Assembly (NCBI RefSeq): GCF_023208015.1
Contig: NZ_CP051627.1
Span: forward strand, 3,171,501-3,235,500
DNA length: 64,000 bases
Direction: 5' to 3'
DNA from: Thermobifida alba
Lineage (GTDB): Bacteria > Actinomycetota > Actinomycetes > Streptosporangiales > Streptosporangiaceae
Every line of letters starts with the position of its first letter. Within the stretch, counting starts at the first letter, position 1. The notes beneath the pieces were generated by a model. It ran no database searches, was not told where the DNA came from, and saw only the letters and a list, made by a program, of their open reading frames with translations. Shown piece after piece: positions 45,120 through 53,832 of this stretch. The translations under genes were made by a program, and so were the position numbers.

Positions 45120-45133
45120 CAACCAGATGGTTG
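45120..45133. promoter_or_regulatory. Palindromic operator (TetR/MFS intergenic), site 2
   Basis: CAACCAGATGGTTG is a perfect 14-base palindrome sharing the CAAC/GTTG half-site with site 1. It lies near the predicted -35 region of the TetR gene. Confidence 0.6.
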
Positions 45134-45187
45134 GAGTCGTGGCCGCCGGGGCCGTCCGCGCGACCTCGCCCGCCACCGGAGCCGCAC

Positions 45188-45193
45188 TACCAT
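45188..45193 (+). promoter_or_regulatory. Putative -10 element of leaderless TetR gene
   Basis: TACCAT six bases before the ATG at 45200. Confidence 0.4.
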
Positions 45194-45199
45194 GCGTTC

Positions 45200-45838
45200 A
45201 TGGCCTGGGACACCGAACGCACGCGGGCGCTGCTGCTCGAAGCCGCGGTCGCGGAATTCTCCGCACACGGGCTGTCCGGCGCGCGCGTCGACCGGATCGC
45301 GGCTCGGGCCGGGGTCAACAAGGAGCGCATCTACCAGTACTTCGGCAACAAGGAGTCGCTGTTCGACGCGGTACTCCTGGCAGAACTCGACCGTCTGGTC
45401 GACGCGGTACCGCTGCGTGCCGCCACCCCGGAGGAGTTCGCCTCCTACGTCGTCGACGTCTTCGACTACCACCAGGGACACCCGCACCTGGCGCGCCTGC
45501 TGTACTGGGAAGGCCTGGAACGCGCCGACCGGCCCGTTCCCGGGGAGGACCAGCGCACCCGGCGCTACCGGCAGAAGGTGCGTGAACTCTCCGCCGCGCT
45601 GGGCCGGGACCCCGACGACACGGCCCACCTCCTGCTCGGCGTCATCGCTCTCGCCGCCAGCTGGCAGGCACTGCCGCAGTTGAACCGCATGCTCCTCGGC
45701 TCCCCGGATCCCGAACAGCGACGTGTCCACCTCGCCGAGACCGTCCGCCGCCTCTGGGCCCCTCCGGCCTCTCCCCCGGCGTCAGGAGCGTCGCAGCACC
45801 GGTCCGGGACTCAGAAGACCAGCCGCACCAGTCCGTAG
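45200..45838 (+). CDS. TetR-family regulator of the divergent MFS gene
   Basis: 212 residues. N-terminal HTH: LLEAAVAEFSAHGLSGARVD, IAARAGVNKERIYQYFGNKE. C-terminal ligand domain of the TetR_C type with WEGLERADRPVPGEDQR. It likely binds the two palindromes in the intergenic region and represses itself and the MFS gene. Its 3' end overlaps the convergent Pit gene by 28 bases. Confidence 0.88.
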   Translation: MAWDTERTRALLLEAAVAEFSAHGLSGARVDRIAARAGVNKERIYQYFGNKESLFDAVLLAELDRLVDAVPLRAATPEEFASYVVDVFDYHQGHPHLARLLYWEGLERADRPVPGEDQRTRRYRQKVRELSAALGRDPDDTAHLLLGVIALAASWQALPQLNRMLLGSPDPEQRRVHLAETVRRLWAPPASPPASGASQHRSGTQKTSRTSP

Positions 45839-46806
45839 ACGCAGGCGGAGACCACCGCCGCCGCGGGGACGGTCAGCAGCCAGAACTTCACGATGCTGGC
45901 GAACACCGCCCAGCGCACCTCCGCCAGTCTCCGGGCGGTGCCCGCGCCGACGATGGCCGAGGTGGTGGTGTGCGTGCTGGAGACCGGAGCGTGCCAGACC
46001 AGTGAGGTGAGGCCCATGATGGCCGAGACGGCCGCCTCCACCGCGAACCCCCGGGCCGGGTCGATGCGGCTCACCCGCCGCCCCAGGGTGCGCATGATCC
46101 GCCAACCGCCGGTGGCGGTGCCCAGCGAGATCGCCGCCGCGGAGCTGACCACCACCCAGCTCGGAACGGCGTAGTCGCTCTGGTGGCCGACGGTGACCAG
46201 GGCCAGGACGACGATGCCCATGGTCTTCTGGGCGTCCTGGAGGCCGTTGCCCAGCGCCAGCGTCGCCGCCGACACGCTCTGGGCGAGCTTGAAGCCCCGG
46301 TTGACCGAACGGGGGCTGGTGTGCCGGAAGAGCCACAGGATTCCCAGCATGATCAGGTAGCCCAGCAGCCAGCCCAGCAGCGGGGCCACCAGCATGGGGA
46401 GCAGGAAGCTGGTGAGGACGCCGCCCCACCGCACCTCTCCCGCGGAGGCCATCGCCGCGCCGATCATCCCGCCGACGAGCGCGTGCGAGGCAGAGGAGGG
46501 CATGCCCCGGTACCAGGCGAAGAGGTTCCAGACGGCCGCGCCGCACAGCGCCGCGAACAGCACGGCGAGGCCGTCGCCGCCCTGGATGGGGTCGATGAGG
46601 TCCTGTCCGATGGTGCGGGCCACGCCTTCGCCGAGGAAGGCCCCCAGCAGGGTCATCAGCGCGGCCAGGGGGATCGCGGCCCAGGGGGTGAGGGCCCTGG
46701 ACGCGATGGAGGTGACGATGGTGTGTGCGGCGTCGTGGAGGCCGTTGGTGAACGCGAAGACCAGAGCCGCCACGACCACTGCGAGCAGGGCGGATTCGAG
46801 GAGCAC
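45811..46806 (-). CDS. pit: Low-affinity inorganic phosphate transporter (Pit family)
   Basis: 331 residues with about ten hydrophobic segments. The duplicated PiT signature is seen as FAFTNGLHDAAHTIVTSIAS (N-terminal half) and TLALGNGLQDAQKTMGIVV (C-terminal half). Imports phosphate with a cation. The start GTG at 46806 has AGGAAC upstream. Paired with the DUF47 gene 35 bases upstream. Confidence 0.9.
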   Translation of the reverse strand: MLLESALLAVVVAALVFAFTNGLHDAAHTIVTSIASRALTPWAAIPLAALMTLLGAFLGEGVARTIGQDLIDPIQGGDGLAVLFAALCGAAVWNLFAWYRGMPSSASHALVGGMIGAAMASAGEVRWGGVLTSFLLPMLVAPLLGWLLGYLIMLGILWLFRHTSPRSVNRGFKLAQSVSAATLALGNGLQDAQKTMGIVVLALVTVGHQSDYAVPSWVVVSSAAAISLGTATGGWRIMRTLGRRVSRIDPARGFAVEAAVSAIMGLTSLVWHAPVSSTHTTTSAIVGAGTARRLAEVRWAVFASIVKFWLLTVPAAAVVSACVYGLVRLVF

Positions 46807-46841
46807 GGCAGAGGTGTTCCTGATTCGGGGAGGGGAGGGGG

Positions 46842-47459
46842 TCAGGCTTCCTTGACCGCGATGCTCTCGACGGTGTTGGCCACGTGTTCGAAGGCGTCGG
46901 CCGCGGCTTCCAGCTGGTCCACGACGTCCTTGAGTTTGAGGACCGTCAGCGCGTCGTACTCGCCGCTGAACAGGTGGGCCAGTAGTCGCCGGTAGACCTG
47001 GTCGGCCTGGTTCTCCAACCGGTTGATCTCGACCCAGTAGCCGGAGAGGTTGCGCATGGACCGCAGCCGCGGCATGGCCTCCGCGGTCAGTTCGGCGGCG
47101 CGCTCCAGGATTCCGACCTGGTCGATGATGCCTTTGGGGAGCCGGTCCAGCTGGTAGAGCCCGATGAAGTCCACGGCGGCCTCCAGCGCGTCCATGACGT
47201 TGTCCAGGCTGGAGGCGAGCCGGTAGATGTCCTCGCGGTCGAAGGGGGTGACGAAGCTCGCGTTGAGCCGGCGCATGATCGCGTGGGCGCGTTCGTCCCC
47301 CGCCTGCTCGCACTGGCGCATCTTCTCGGCGATGGTCTCTCGGTCGGCGTCCTCGCTGATGAGTTCCACCAGCAGCCGCGAGGCCAGGACCAGGTTGTTC
47401 GCGAAATCGGCGAACATCTCGTAGTAGCTGTCATCGCGCGGTGTCAGGCGAAGACGCAC
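46842..47459 (-). CDS. DUF47 family protein (Pit accessory/PhoU-like)
   Basis: 205 residues, all-helical and PhoU-like, beginning MRLRLTPRDDSYYEMFADFA. DUF47 proteins pair with Pit transporters and are thought to regulate them. Motifs EQAGDERAHAIMRRLNASFV and DREDIYRLASSLDNVMD fit. GTG at 47459 with GGGAGAAAG upstream. Same-strand pair with pit. Confidence 0.88.
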   Translation of the reverse strand: MRLRLTPRDDSYYEMFADFANNLVLASRLLVELISEDADRETIAEKMRQCEQAGDERAHAIMRRLNASFVTPFDREDIYRLASSLDNVMDALEAAVDFIGLYQLDRLPKGIIDQVGILERAAELTAEAMPRLRSMRNLSGYWVEINRLENQADQVYRRLLAHLFSGEYDALTVLKLKDVVDQLEAAADAFEHVANTVESIAVKEA

Positions 47460-47903
47460 ATCTTTCTCCCATGAGTGCGGTAAGGCTCGTGTCCTCTGGG
47501 CTTTCGGGCCCTGTCCCGCGGAAGTCCCTCTTGGGCGCGACCGCACCGCACCCCGCCGTCCGCGACGCGGGGTGCGTCACTCGATGTTCAGTTACAGCTA
47601 CCCCGGCGTCCGCCAGAATGCCGACGTAGTGGAGCAATCCCATCCTAACCGCCCCCCTCTGGCGGGGAGGGGTCGCGGCAGGTCGACGTACTGACCGTTC
47701 CTCAGGGATATCGTGCGTGAACGAGACCCGAACCGGAGGAGAACGCTGTACTCCGCCGGCTCTTCACCGGCTCGCCATCACCACGAAACACAAGATTAAC
47801 GTACAAGCCACCACCGCTTCCTTTCGTCGGCCAAACTGTTGACTTGCCCACCGTCGCCCGCGGTTGCGCGGAGTGACAATCGTTCTGAAACCGTGATCTT
47901 CCG
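47460..47903. other. 444-base divergent promoter region
   Basis: Separates the DUF47/pit operon (minus) from the SCP-like gene (plus). No gene is supported. A stretch at 47760-47850 is AT-richer and contains TTGACT near 47838, a candidate -35 for the plus-strand genes, but no matching -10 is convincing. Confidence 0.35.
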
Positions 47904-48413
47904 ATGGCCCCCAGACCCACCGCGGCACAGCGCCGGCACGCCGCACTGCGCTCCGCCCTCGACGAACAGCTCGCCGCCCTCGGCGCCCCGCCCTACTCCG
48001 GTCCCGATCTGCCGGAGCCGGTCCTGTCGGCCTGCGCCCGGGCCCTGCTGCGCGCCCACCGCGGCGGCCTGACACCGCACCGCCCGGCCGTCAGGGCCGT
48101 GGTGCGCGCGACCCTCGCCGAACTCGCCGCCCGCCACCCCGGCCAGGCCCTGGAGGTCCGGGTCCCCCCGTACGGCGCCGTGCAGTGCCTGGCGGGCCCC
48201 CGCCACACCCGCGGCACCCCGCCGGGCGTGGTCGAGACCGACCCGCTGACCTGGACCGCGCTGGTTGTGGGAGAAGTCACCTGGGCGGACTCGGTCGCCT
48301 CCCACCGCGTCTCGGCCAGCGGCGTACGCGCCGACCTGTCCGCGGTGCTGCCGCTGTGGCCCCGCCCGGACGGAACGCCCCCGCGTGCCTCCGACCCCGC
48401 GGACAGCCACTAA
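47904..48413 (+). CDS. Sterol-carrier-family protein
   Basis: 169 residues. Conserved in actinobacteria just upstream of purF. Features VVRATLAELAARHPGQALEVRVPPYGAVQCLAG and TDPLTWTALVVGEVTWADSV fit the SCP-2-like domain assigned to this family. The stop TAA is part of the putative purF -10 element. Function unknown. Confidence 0.7.
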   Translation: MAPRPTAAQRRHAALRSALDEQLAALGAPPYSGPDLPEPVLSACARALLRAHRGGLTPHRPAVRAVVRATLAELAARHPGQALEVRVPPYGAVQCLAGPRHTRGTPPGVVETDPLTWTALVVGEVTWADSVASHRVSASGVRADLSAVLPLWPRPDGTPPRASDPADSH

Positions 48414-48416
48414 GCT
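48411..48416 (+). promoter_or_regulatory. Putative -10 element of leaderless purF
   Basis: TAAGCT, seven bases before the purF GTG; its first three bases are the stop codon of the preceding gene. A separate purF transcript may start at the GTG. Confidence 0.4.
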
Positions 48417-48423
48417 GGACCAC

Positions 48424-49878
48424 GTGTCGCAACCCGACGGCCGTCTCAGCCTGGACATCGATCCCCTGGAACGCGGACCGCAGGACGCCTGTGGAGTGTT
48501 CGGGGTCTGGGCTCCCGGCGAAGAAGTAAGCAAACTGACCTACTTCGGCCTCTACGCGCTCCAGCACCGGGGCCAGGAGTCCGCGGGCATCGCCCTCAGC
48601 GACGGCGGACGCATCGTCGTCTACAAGGACATGGGGCTGGTCTCCCAGGTCTTCAACGAGGTGACCCTGGACTCCCTCAAGGGGCACCTGGCGATCGGCC
48701 ACTGCCGCTACTCCACCACCGGCTCCCCCGTGTGGGAGAACGCCCAACCCACCTTCTTCAGCGCGCGTGAAGGCGGCCTGGCCCTCGGCCACAACGGCAA
48801 CCTCATCAACACCCCGGAACTCGCGGCGCTGCTGCCGTCGGACCGCCTGACCGCGACGACGGACACCGAGGTGCTGACCAGCCTGCTGGCCGCCGGCCCC
48901 CACCGCACCACCGAAGAGGCCGCCCTGGAGGTGCTGCCCAAGGCCAAGGGCGCCTTCTCGCTGGTCTTCATGGACGAGCACACCCTGTACGCCGCCCGCG
49001 ACCCGCAGGGCATCCGCCCGCTGGTGCTGGGCCGGCTGGACAGCGGCTGGGTGGTCGCCAGCGAGACCGCGGCCCTGGACATCGTCGGCGCCCACCTGGT
49101 GCGCGAGGTGGAACCCGGAGAACTGCTGCTCATCAACGCCGACGGCGTGGTCTCCCGGCGCTTCGCCCCGGCCGAGCCGAAGGGCTGCCTGTTCGAGTAC
49201 GTCTACCTGGCCCGCCCCGACACCACCATCGCCGGGAGCAACGTCAACAGCACCCGTGTCGAGGTGGGGCGCCGGCTCGCCAGGCAGCATCCGGCCGACG
49301 CCGACATCGTCATCCCGGTTCCGGAGTCGGGCACCCCGGCCGCCGTGGGCTACGCCGAGGGCAGCGGCATCCCGTTCGCCCAGGGCCTGGTGAAGAACTC
49401 CTACGTGGGACGCACCTTCATCCAGCCCAGCCAGACGCTGCGCCAGCTCGGCATCCGCCTCAAGCTGAACCCGCTGCGCGAGGTCATCGAGGGCAAGCGC
49501 CTGGTGGTGGTGGACGACTCGATCGTGCGCGGCAACACCCAGCGCGCCCTCGTGCGGATGCTGCGTGAGGCGGGCGCAGCCGAGGTGCACGTCCGCATCT
49601 CCAGCCCGCCCGTCATGTGGCCCTGCTACTACGGCATCGACTTCGCCACCAAGGCCGAGCTGATCGCGGGCAACCTCTCCGTCGAGGAGATCCGCCGGTC
49701 CATCGACGCGGACTCGCTCGGCTTCATCGACCTGGACGAACTGGTCGCGGCCACCCGGGTCGAGAAGAACCGGCTGTGCCGGGCCTGCTTCGACGGCGTC
49801 TACCCGGTCGAGGTCGACGAGGACTCCCGCGGCAAGTACCTGCTGGAAAAGTCCTGCGGTGCGCCCAAGCGCACCTAG
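48424..49878 (+). CDS. purF: Amidophosphoribosyltransferase
   Basis: 484 residues. First step of purine synthesis: makes phosphoribosylamine from PRPP and glutamine. A propeptide of 22 residues precedes the nucleophile Cys23 in DACGVFGVW. PRPP-binding motif VVVDDSIVRGNTQ; four Cys of an Fe-S cluster are candidates in KNRLCRACF and nearby. The GTG at 48424 has no strong ribosome-binding site. Confidence 0.94.
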   Translation: MSQPDGRLSLDIDPLERGPQDACGVFGVWAPGEEVSKLTYFGLYALQHRGQESAGIALSDGGRIVVYKDMGLVSQVFNEVTLDSLKGHLAIGHCRYSTTGSPVWENAQPTFFSAREGGLALGHNGNLINTPELAALLPSDRLTATTDTEVLTSLLAAGPHRTTEEAALEVLPKAKGAFSLVFMDEHTLYAARDPQGIRPLVLGRLDSGWVVASETAALDIVGAHLVREVEPGELLLINADGVVSRRFAPAEPKGCLFEYVYLARPDTTIAGSNVNSTRVEVGRRLARQHPADADIVIPVPESGTPAAVGYAEGSGIPFAQGLVKNSYVGRTFIQPSQTLRQLGIRLKLNPLREVIEGKRLVVVDDSIVRGNTQRALVRMLREAGAAEVHVRISSPPVMWPCYYGIDFATKAELIAGNLSVEEIRRSIDADSLGFIDLDELVAATRVEKNRLCRACFDGVYPVEVDEDSRGKYLLEKSCGAPKRT

Positions 49879-49959
49879 CCGCCACTCCCTTCCCAGCCGT
49901 CCCCCGTTGCGCGGCGACCGTCGCGCAACAATCCGACCAGCACAGAAGAGGTTTCTTTC

Positions 49960-51009
49960 GTGTCAGAGGGTGCCACCACCGCCTACGCCGCCGCCGGGGT
50001 CGACATCGCCGCCGGCGAGCGCGCGGTGGAACTGATGAAGCGGCACGTGGCGCGTACCCACAGGCCCGAAATCGTTTCCGACGCCAGCGGCTTCTCCGGG
50101 CTGTTCCGGCTCGACGTCGCCAAGTACACCGCGCCGGTGCTGGCCACCTCCACCGACGGCGTCGGCACCAAGGTCATGCTGGCCCAGGAACTGGACCGGC
50201 ACGACACGATCGGCATCGACCTGGTCGCGATGGTCGTGGACGACCTCGTGGTCAGCGGGGCCGAACCGCTGTTCCTGACCGACTACATCGCCTGCGGCTC
50301 GGTGGTCCCCGAGCGGATCGCCGAGATCGTCGGCGGCATCGCCGAGGGCTGCCACCAGGCGGGGTGCGCGCTGATCGGCGGGGAGACCGCCGAACACCCC
50401 GGCGCGATGGGGCCGGACGAGTACGACCTGGCCGGTGCGGGCACCGGTGTCGTGGAGGCCGACGCGATCCTCGGCCCCGACCGGGTCCGCGCGGGCGACG
50501 TGGTCATCGCGATGGCCTCGTCGGGGCCGCACTCCAACGGCTACTCGCTGATCCGGCGTATCGTCGCCGACGCCGGGCTCGACCTGCGGGCCGAGGTCCC
50601 CGAACTGGGCGGGGTGCTCGGTGAGGTCCTGCTCACCCCGACCAGGATCTACGCCAAGGACTGCCTGGCGCTCGTCGACTCCGTCGAGGTGCACGCGTTC
50701 GCGCACATCACCGGCGGCGGCCTGGCCGCCAACCTGGCCCGTTCGCTGCCCGACACGGTCGACGCCGTGCTGGACCGCGCCACCTGGACCCCCGATCCGG
50801 TCTTCGGTTTCCTCGCCGAACACGGCCGGGTCTCCCGGGAGGACATGGAGTCCACGTTCAACATGGGCGTGGGGATGGTGGCGGTCGTCGCCGCGGACTC
50901 CGCGGAGCGCGCCCTGGCGGTGCTCGCGGAGCGGAACGTGCCGTCCTGGGTCCTCGGGTCGGTGGTCCCCGGCTCGGGTCGGGCGACCCTCACCGGGGAG
51001 CACCCTTAG
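49960..51009 (+). CDS. purM: Phosphoribosylformylglycinamidine cyclo-ligase
   Basis: 349 residues. AIR synthetase, fifth step of purine synthesis. Motifs GFSGLFRLDVAKYTAPVL, STDGVGTKVMLA and LIGGETAEHPGAMGPDEYDL are characteristic. AGAAGAGG precedes the GTG. Follows purF by 81 bases in the same direction. Confidence 0.94.
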   Translation: MSEGATTAYAAAGVDIAAGERAVELMKRHVARTHRPEIVSDASGFSGLFRLDVAKYTAPVLATSTDGVGTKVMLAQELDRHDTIGIDLVAMVVDDLVVSGAEPLFLTDYIACGSVVPERIAEIVGGIAEGCHQAGCALIGGETAEHPGAMGPDEYDLAGAGTGVVEADAILGPDRVRAGDVVIAMASSGPHSNGYSLIRRIVADAGLDLRAEVPELGGVLGEVLLTPTRIYAKDCLALVDSVEVHAFAHITGGGLAANLARSLPDTVDAVLDRATWTPDPVFGFLAEHGRVSREDMESTFNMGVGMVAVVAADSAERALAVLAERNVPSWVLGSVVPGSGRATLTGEHP

Positions 51010-51018
51010 CGGACATGC

Positions 51019-51058
51019 GAAACCGGGGCTTCTCGTCACTGAGACAGCCCCGGGTTTC
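51019..51058 (+). terminator. Hairpin after purM
   Basis: GAAACCGGGGCT pairs with AGCCCCGGGTTTC with one bulge, 10 bases past the purM stop codon. Confidence 0.6.
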
Positions 51059-51208
51059 GACCCTGTTCAGATGTTCAGCTTCCTGCTTCGGCAGACCGGT
51101 CCCCGTCGGTCGGAGTCGCTCGATTCGTTCGAGGGCCGCGCGGTACCCGGGAGACAGGGCCCGGTTCCGTGCGGTTCACATGCTCCGGTCGACGGTGAGG
51201 ACCACGGA

Positions 51209-51448
51209 TCAGCGACGTTCCGAATCGGAGTCGTCGCCGCCCGGGTACTTCTCCGCGTAGTCCGCGTAGCGTTCGATCAGGTCATCGTAAGGGTCACGGT
51301 ACGTGTCGTCCGGTGAATCCGAAGACTTCGACGCACCCCCACCGACACCCAGCTCTGCCCGAAGCCGATCAAGGTCTGTGTTACCGGTGCTGTACTTCAA
51401 CCGCCGGGCGACCTTCTGCTGCTTGGCCTTGGCTCGGCCGCGCCCCAT
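51209..51448 (-). CDS. DUF3073 domain protein
   Basis: 79 residues starting MGRGRAKAKQQKVARRLKYS with an acidic C-terminal half (DDTYRDPYDDLIERYADYAE). DUF3073 is a small conserved actinobacterial family of unknown function; the basic head suggests RNA or DNA contact. GAGGGGG precedes the ATG. It lies convergent with purM. Confidence 0.9.
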   Translation of the reverse strand: MGRGRAKAKQQKVARRLKYSTGNTDLDRLRAELGVGGGASKSSDSPDDTYRDPYDDLIERYADYAEKYPGGDDSDSERR

Positions 51449-51889
51449 TGGCTCGACCCCCTCAACGATTGGGTTCTCGCAAACCCCAGTTCACTAGCAA
51501 AACCGCGATGCCGGGCTGGCGGCTCTCACCGCACTGACGACAGGCACCAGCTTTACGTACGGATACAACCGTACCCCGTTCAGAGGCGACCTGCCCACGC
51601 CGCCCACGTCCAACCGGCTGTGCCGTCTCCGTCACACCGACGGAGGAGGAGGTTTCGGAGCGTAAAATCCCCGGAATCCGTCGTGCGGAAACCTCGGGGG
51701 TGCGCCCCGTCCACCGTCCTCCCAGGGGCGGAGTGCCGCGACCGGGGGTTCCCATCCGACCTCGGTCGAAGCGTCCTGTGAGCTTGGTCTCCCCCTCGGG
51801 GGCAGGGTCTCAAAACTACTGACCGAAATCAACCGACGTCTGGAACCAAAACCCCGCGCTCCGCGACTGTTCTGTGCCACTATGCGAGC
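51449..51889. other. 441-base intergenic region
   Basis: Between the divergent DUF3073 and 305-residue genes. It should hold both promoters. A CACTAT lies six bases before the GTG at 51890 and may be a -10 element. An open minus-strand frame at 51462-51755 was judged not to be a gene. Confidence 0.35.
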
Positions 51890-52807
51890 GTGCTCCCCTA
51901 TACCGCCTACCTCCGTCTCTACCAGCCGCTCGCGGCCTTCCCCCGTCGCGAGCGGGCGTACTGGAAGGCGTACGCGGACTCGCCGCGCTGCCGCGGGCGG
52001 GGCGAGGCGATGGCGGCCGAGCACGCGGAGAGCCTCCGGCGGCTGCTCCACGACCCGCCGCTGGCCGCCCCCCTGTCGGAGAGCGGCGACGCCTACGTGC
52101 GCCGGGTCGGCGACGAGCTGTTCGTCTGCCCCTGGCAGACCCGGCTGCGCTGCTGGCTCGCCCTCTCGACGCTGCGTGCCACGACCTCGCGGCGACTGCG
52201 CCAGGCGTTCCTTCCCGACCTGGTGGCCCAGGAGGCCCAGCGTGACTTCGAGCGGTGGCGCGACCGCACCGGACGCACCCGCTCCCAGATCCTGACGAGC
52301 ACCTGGGAGGTGCCGCTCGCCTGGTTCGTGCCCTTCACCCCGGAGGAACGGCACCTCACCCTGGAGTGCAGCGGTGCGGAGCCGCTCCCGAACGCCCCGC
52401 CGTGCGGGGCGTGCCCGCACTGCGGGACCGCCCTGCCCGCCCCGGAGCGGGCGCCGGTCCGCACGCTGCTCTACGTCACCCGGGCCGCTGACGCGCTTCC
52501 CCGCCTGGCTCGGGCCGTCCGGCTGGTGAGCGGGTGCTCCCCGGCGGGTTCCTCGCTCCTGTACGCCCTGGAGCGCCTGGAGGAGTGGGTGCAGGCGGTG
52601 GCGCACCCGCGGGCCCTCCTGGAGCTCGACTACGGCGGTCTGGTCCTGCTGCTCGACGACACCGCACTGCGGTCGGACCAATCGGTCGCGGAGGTCCGTA
52701 CCGCGCTCGCCGCCGTGGAGCAGGGGCGCCCGGAGCTGGCGGCGGCGATGCGCCTGCGGCTGCGGAAACGCTGGGAGGCGGTCCGTGCGCTGCGTCACGC
52801 CAACTGA
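51890..52807 (+). CDS. Conserved actinobacterial protein with Cys-x2-Cys pairs
   Basis: 305 residues, function unknown. Starts MLPYTAYLRLYQPLAAF. A potential zinc knuckle is CGACPHCG around residue 176. Resembles hypothetical proteins found just upstream of bldC in Streptomyces. The GTG start at 51890 lacks a ribosome-binding site and may be leaderless. No membrane segments. Confidence 0.7.
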   Translation: MLPYTAYLRLYQPLAAFPRRERAYWKAYADSPRCRGRGEAMAAEHAESLRRLLHDPPLAAPLSESGDAYVRRVGDELFVCPWQTRLRCWLALSTLRATTSRRLRQAFLPDLVAQEAQRDFERWRDRTGRTRSQILTSTWEVPLAWFVPFTPEERHLTLECSGAEPLPNAPPCGACPHCGTALPAPERAPVRTLLYVTRAADALPRLARAVRLVSGCSPAGSSLLYALERLEEWVQAVAHPRALLELDYGGLVLLLDDTALRSDQSVAEVRTALAAVEQGRPELAAAMRLRLRKRWEAVRALRHAN

Positions 52808-52888
52808 AGCCGCGCCTCCCGGGTTTGCGTGTCCATCCGCCTGCGACGGCCCTGCGCAGGGGCTTCCGGGGCCCTGCCCCGGGCCGTC

Positions 52889-52908
52889 AAACCTGGTCGA
52901 CCAGGTTT
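52889..52908. terminator. Perfect palindrome, probable terminator
   Basis: AAACCTGGTCGACCAGGTTT forms an 8-bp stem around TCGA. It lies 80 bases after the stop codon at 52807 and is followed by a T-rich run; it could also be an operator. Confidence 0.5.
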
Positions 52909-53341
52909 CTGCGGATGTGTTTTCGGTTTTTGGACGGGTAGATGCGGGATAGGCCAGGACGAGTCACTCAATTGACATCATCCTTACCGAAAATGGGCAT
53001 ACCATCCAATAGGTAACGATATAGACTGTGTTGGTACCGTTACAGAGTGCACCACGGATGCCCGGAAGCCCTGTTCCACAGGGGATCTGAGCCGTCCGCA
53101 CGAGCCGGTGGTCACCGTCGGCTCGCACGTTGACAACCCGATCTACACGGGCAGGAGGGGTCGGACCACCGATCCGGAACCGTACTTCACAGCGGGGGGC
53201 ACCCCGTTTGAGGGCACGCTGCCACCGCACTTTCGGTCCGCCGGATCGCGAAAACCCCAGCCCGAGAATGAAGTTTTGACCGAATACGCCACATGCCACT
53301 AAACGTATCGCTAGAATCACTCAGCGTGACGCGCTACATGT
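52909..53341. other. AT-richer intergenic region upstream of bldC
   Basis: Clearly lower in G+C than its neighbours. No gene is supported (an open minus-strand frame at 52964-53320 has no recognisable content). Contains the inverted repeat GTAACG...CGTTAC near 53012-53042. Probably a long regulatory region for bldC. Confidence 0.4.
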
Positions 53342-53388
53342 GCGACTTTGCGGTCCCATTTGACAAAGTCGCGCTAAGTGGTCGCACA
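53339..53388. repeat. Overlapping inverted repeats upstream of bldC
   Basis: GCGACTTTG (53342-53350) can pair with CAAAGTCGC (53364-53372), or TGTGCGAC (53339-53346) with GTCGCACA (53381-53388). The pairs share bases and exclude each other, and overlap the predicted promoter. Confidence 0.6.
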
Positions 53389-53390
53389 AT
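53360..53390 (+). promoter_or_regulatory. Putative bldC promoter
   Basis: A perfect -35 TTGACA (53360-53365) and a weaker -10 CACAAT (53385-53390) with a 19-base spacer. They lie inside the inverted repeats, so the palindrome may control access. Confidence 0.45.
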
Positions 53391-53503
53391 CACCTCGGGT
53401 GATGCCAATATAGACCTCAGGGAAATATTGGACATCCGGACCAAGCGCCAGGATTGAAAGTCTCAAGGATCAACACACAGATCCGGGAGGAGAGGCCGTA
53501 CAC

Positions 53504-53707
53504 ATGTCAACTCGCACGCCCGAGGCGGAGCCCCTGTTGACCCCTGCCGAGGTCGCCACCATGTTCCGCGTGGACCCCAAGACCGTCACCCGCTGGGCGA
53601 AGGCAGGAAAGCTGACTTCGATCCGCACCCTCGGCGGCCACCGCCGCTACCGGGAGACCGAGGTCCGCGCTCTCCTGGCCGGCATTCCCAGCCAGCGCAG
53701 CGAGTAG
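53504..53707 (+). CDS. bldC: Developmental transcription factor BldC
   Basis: 67 residues, one MerR-like winged helix with LLTPAEVATMFRVDPKTVTRW and LGGHRRYRETEVRALLAG. BldC is a small DNA-binding protein that oligomerizes on direct repeats and delays sporulation in Streptomyces. The strong GGGAGGAGAGG lies just before the ATG. The upstream region is long. Confidence 0.95.
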   Translation: MSTRTPEAEPLLTPAEVATMFRVDPKTVTRWAKAGKLTSIRTLGGHRRYRETEVRALLAGIPSQRSE

Positions 53708-53767
53708 CCTCCCTCGCCCGCACCGGTTCGGCGGGACGGCGGGGGGACGCCCGACACCCGAAGAAAC

Positions 53768-53803
53768 CCGGGGGGTGGGCCGCATCGGCGGCCCACCCCC
53801 CGG
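53768..53803 (+). terminator. Hairpin terminator after bldC
   Basis: Arms CCGGGGGGTGGGCCGC and GCGGCCCACCCCCCGG with a 4-base loop, 60 bases past the bldC stop. Confidence 0.8.
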
Positions 53804-53832
53804 CGTGTCCGACACCCCGGCCCGCCCGCGGT

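Noticed and set aside
47570-47610. Possible PHO box before the DUF47/pit operon (GTTCAGTTACAG)
   Set aside because: Only one partial unit; no direct repeat at 11-base spacing.
47431-47643. 70-residue minus-strand frame beginning MGLLHYVGILADAG
   Set aside because: Overlaps the DUF47 start in another frame; no family match and no clear ribosome-binding site.
51462-51755. 97-residue minus-strand frame upstream of DUF3073
   Set aside because: Overlaps the promoter region, no homology features, codon use irregular.
52964-53320. 118-residue minus-strand frame in the AT-rich region upstream of bldC
   Set aside because: No recognisable motif; likely chance in a regulatory region.
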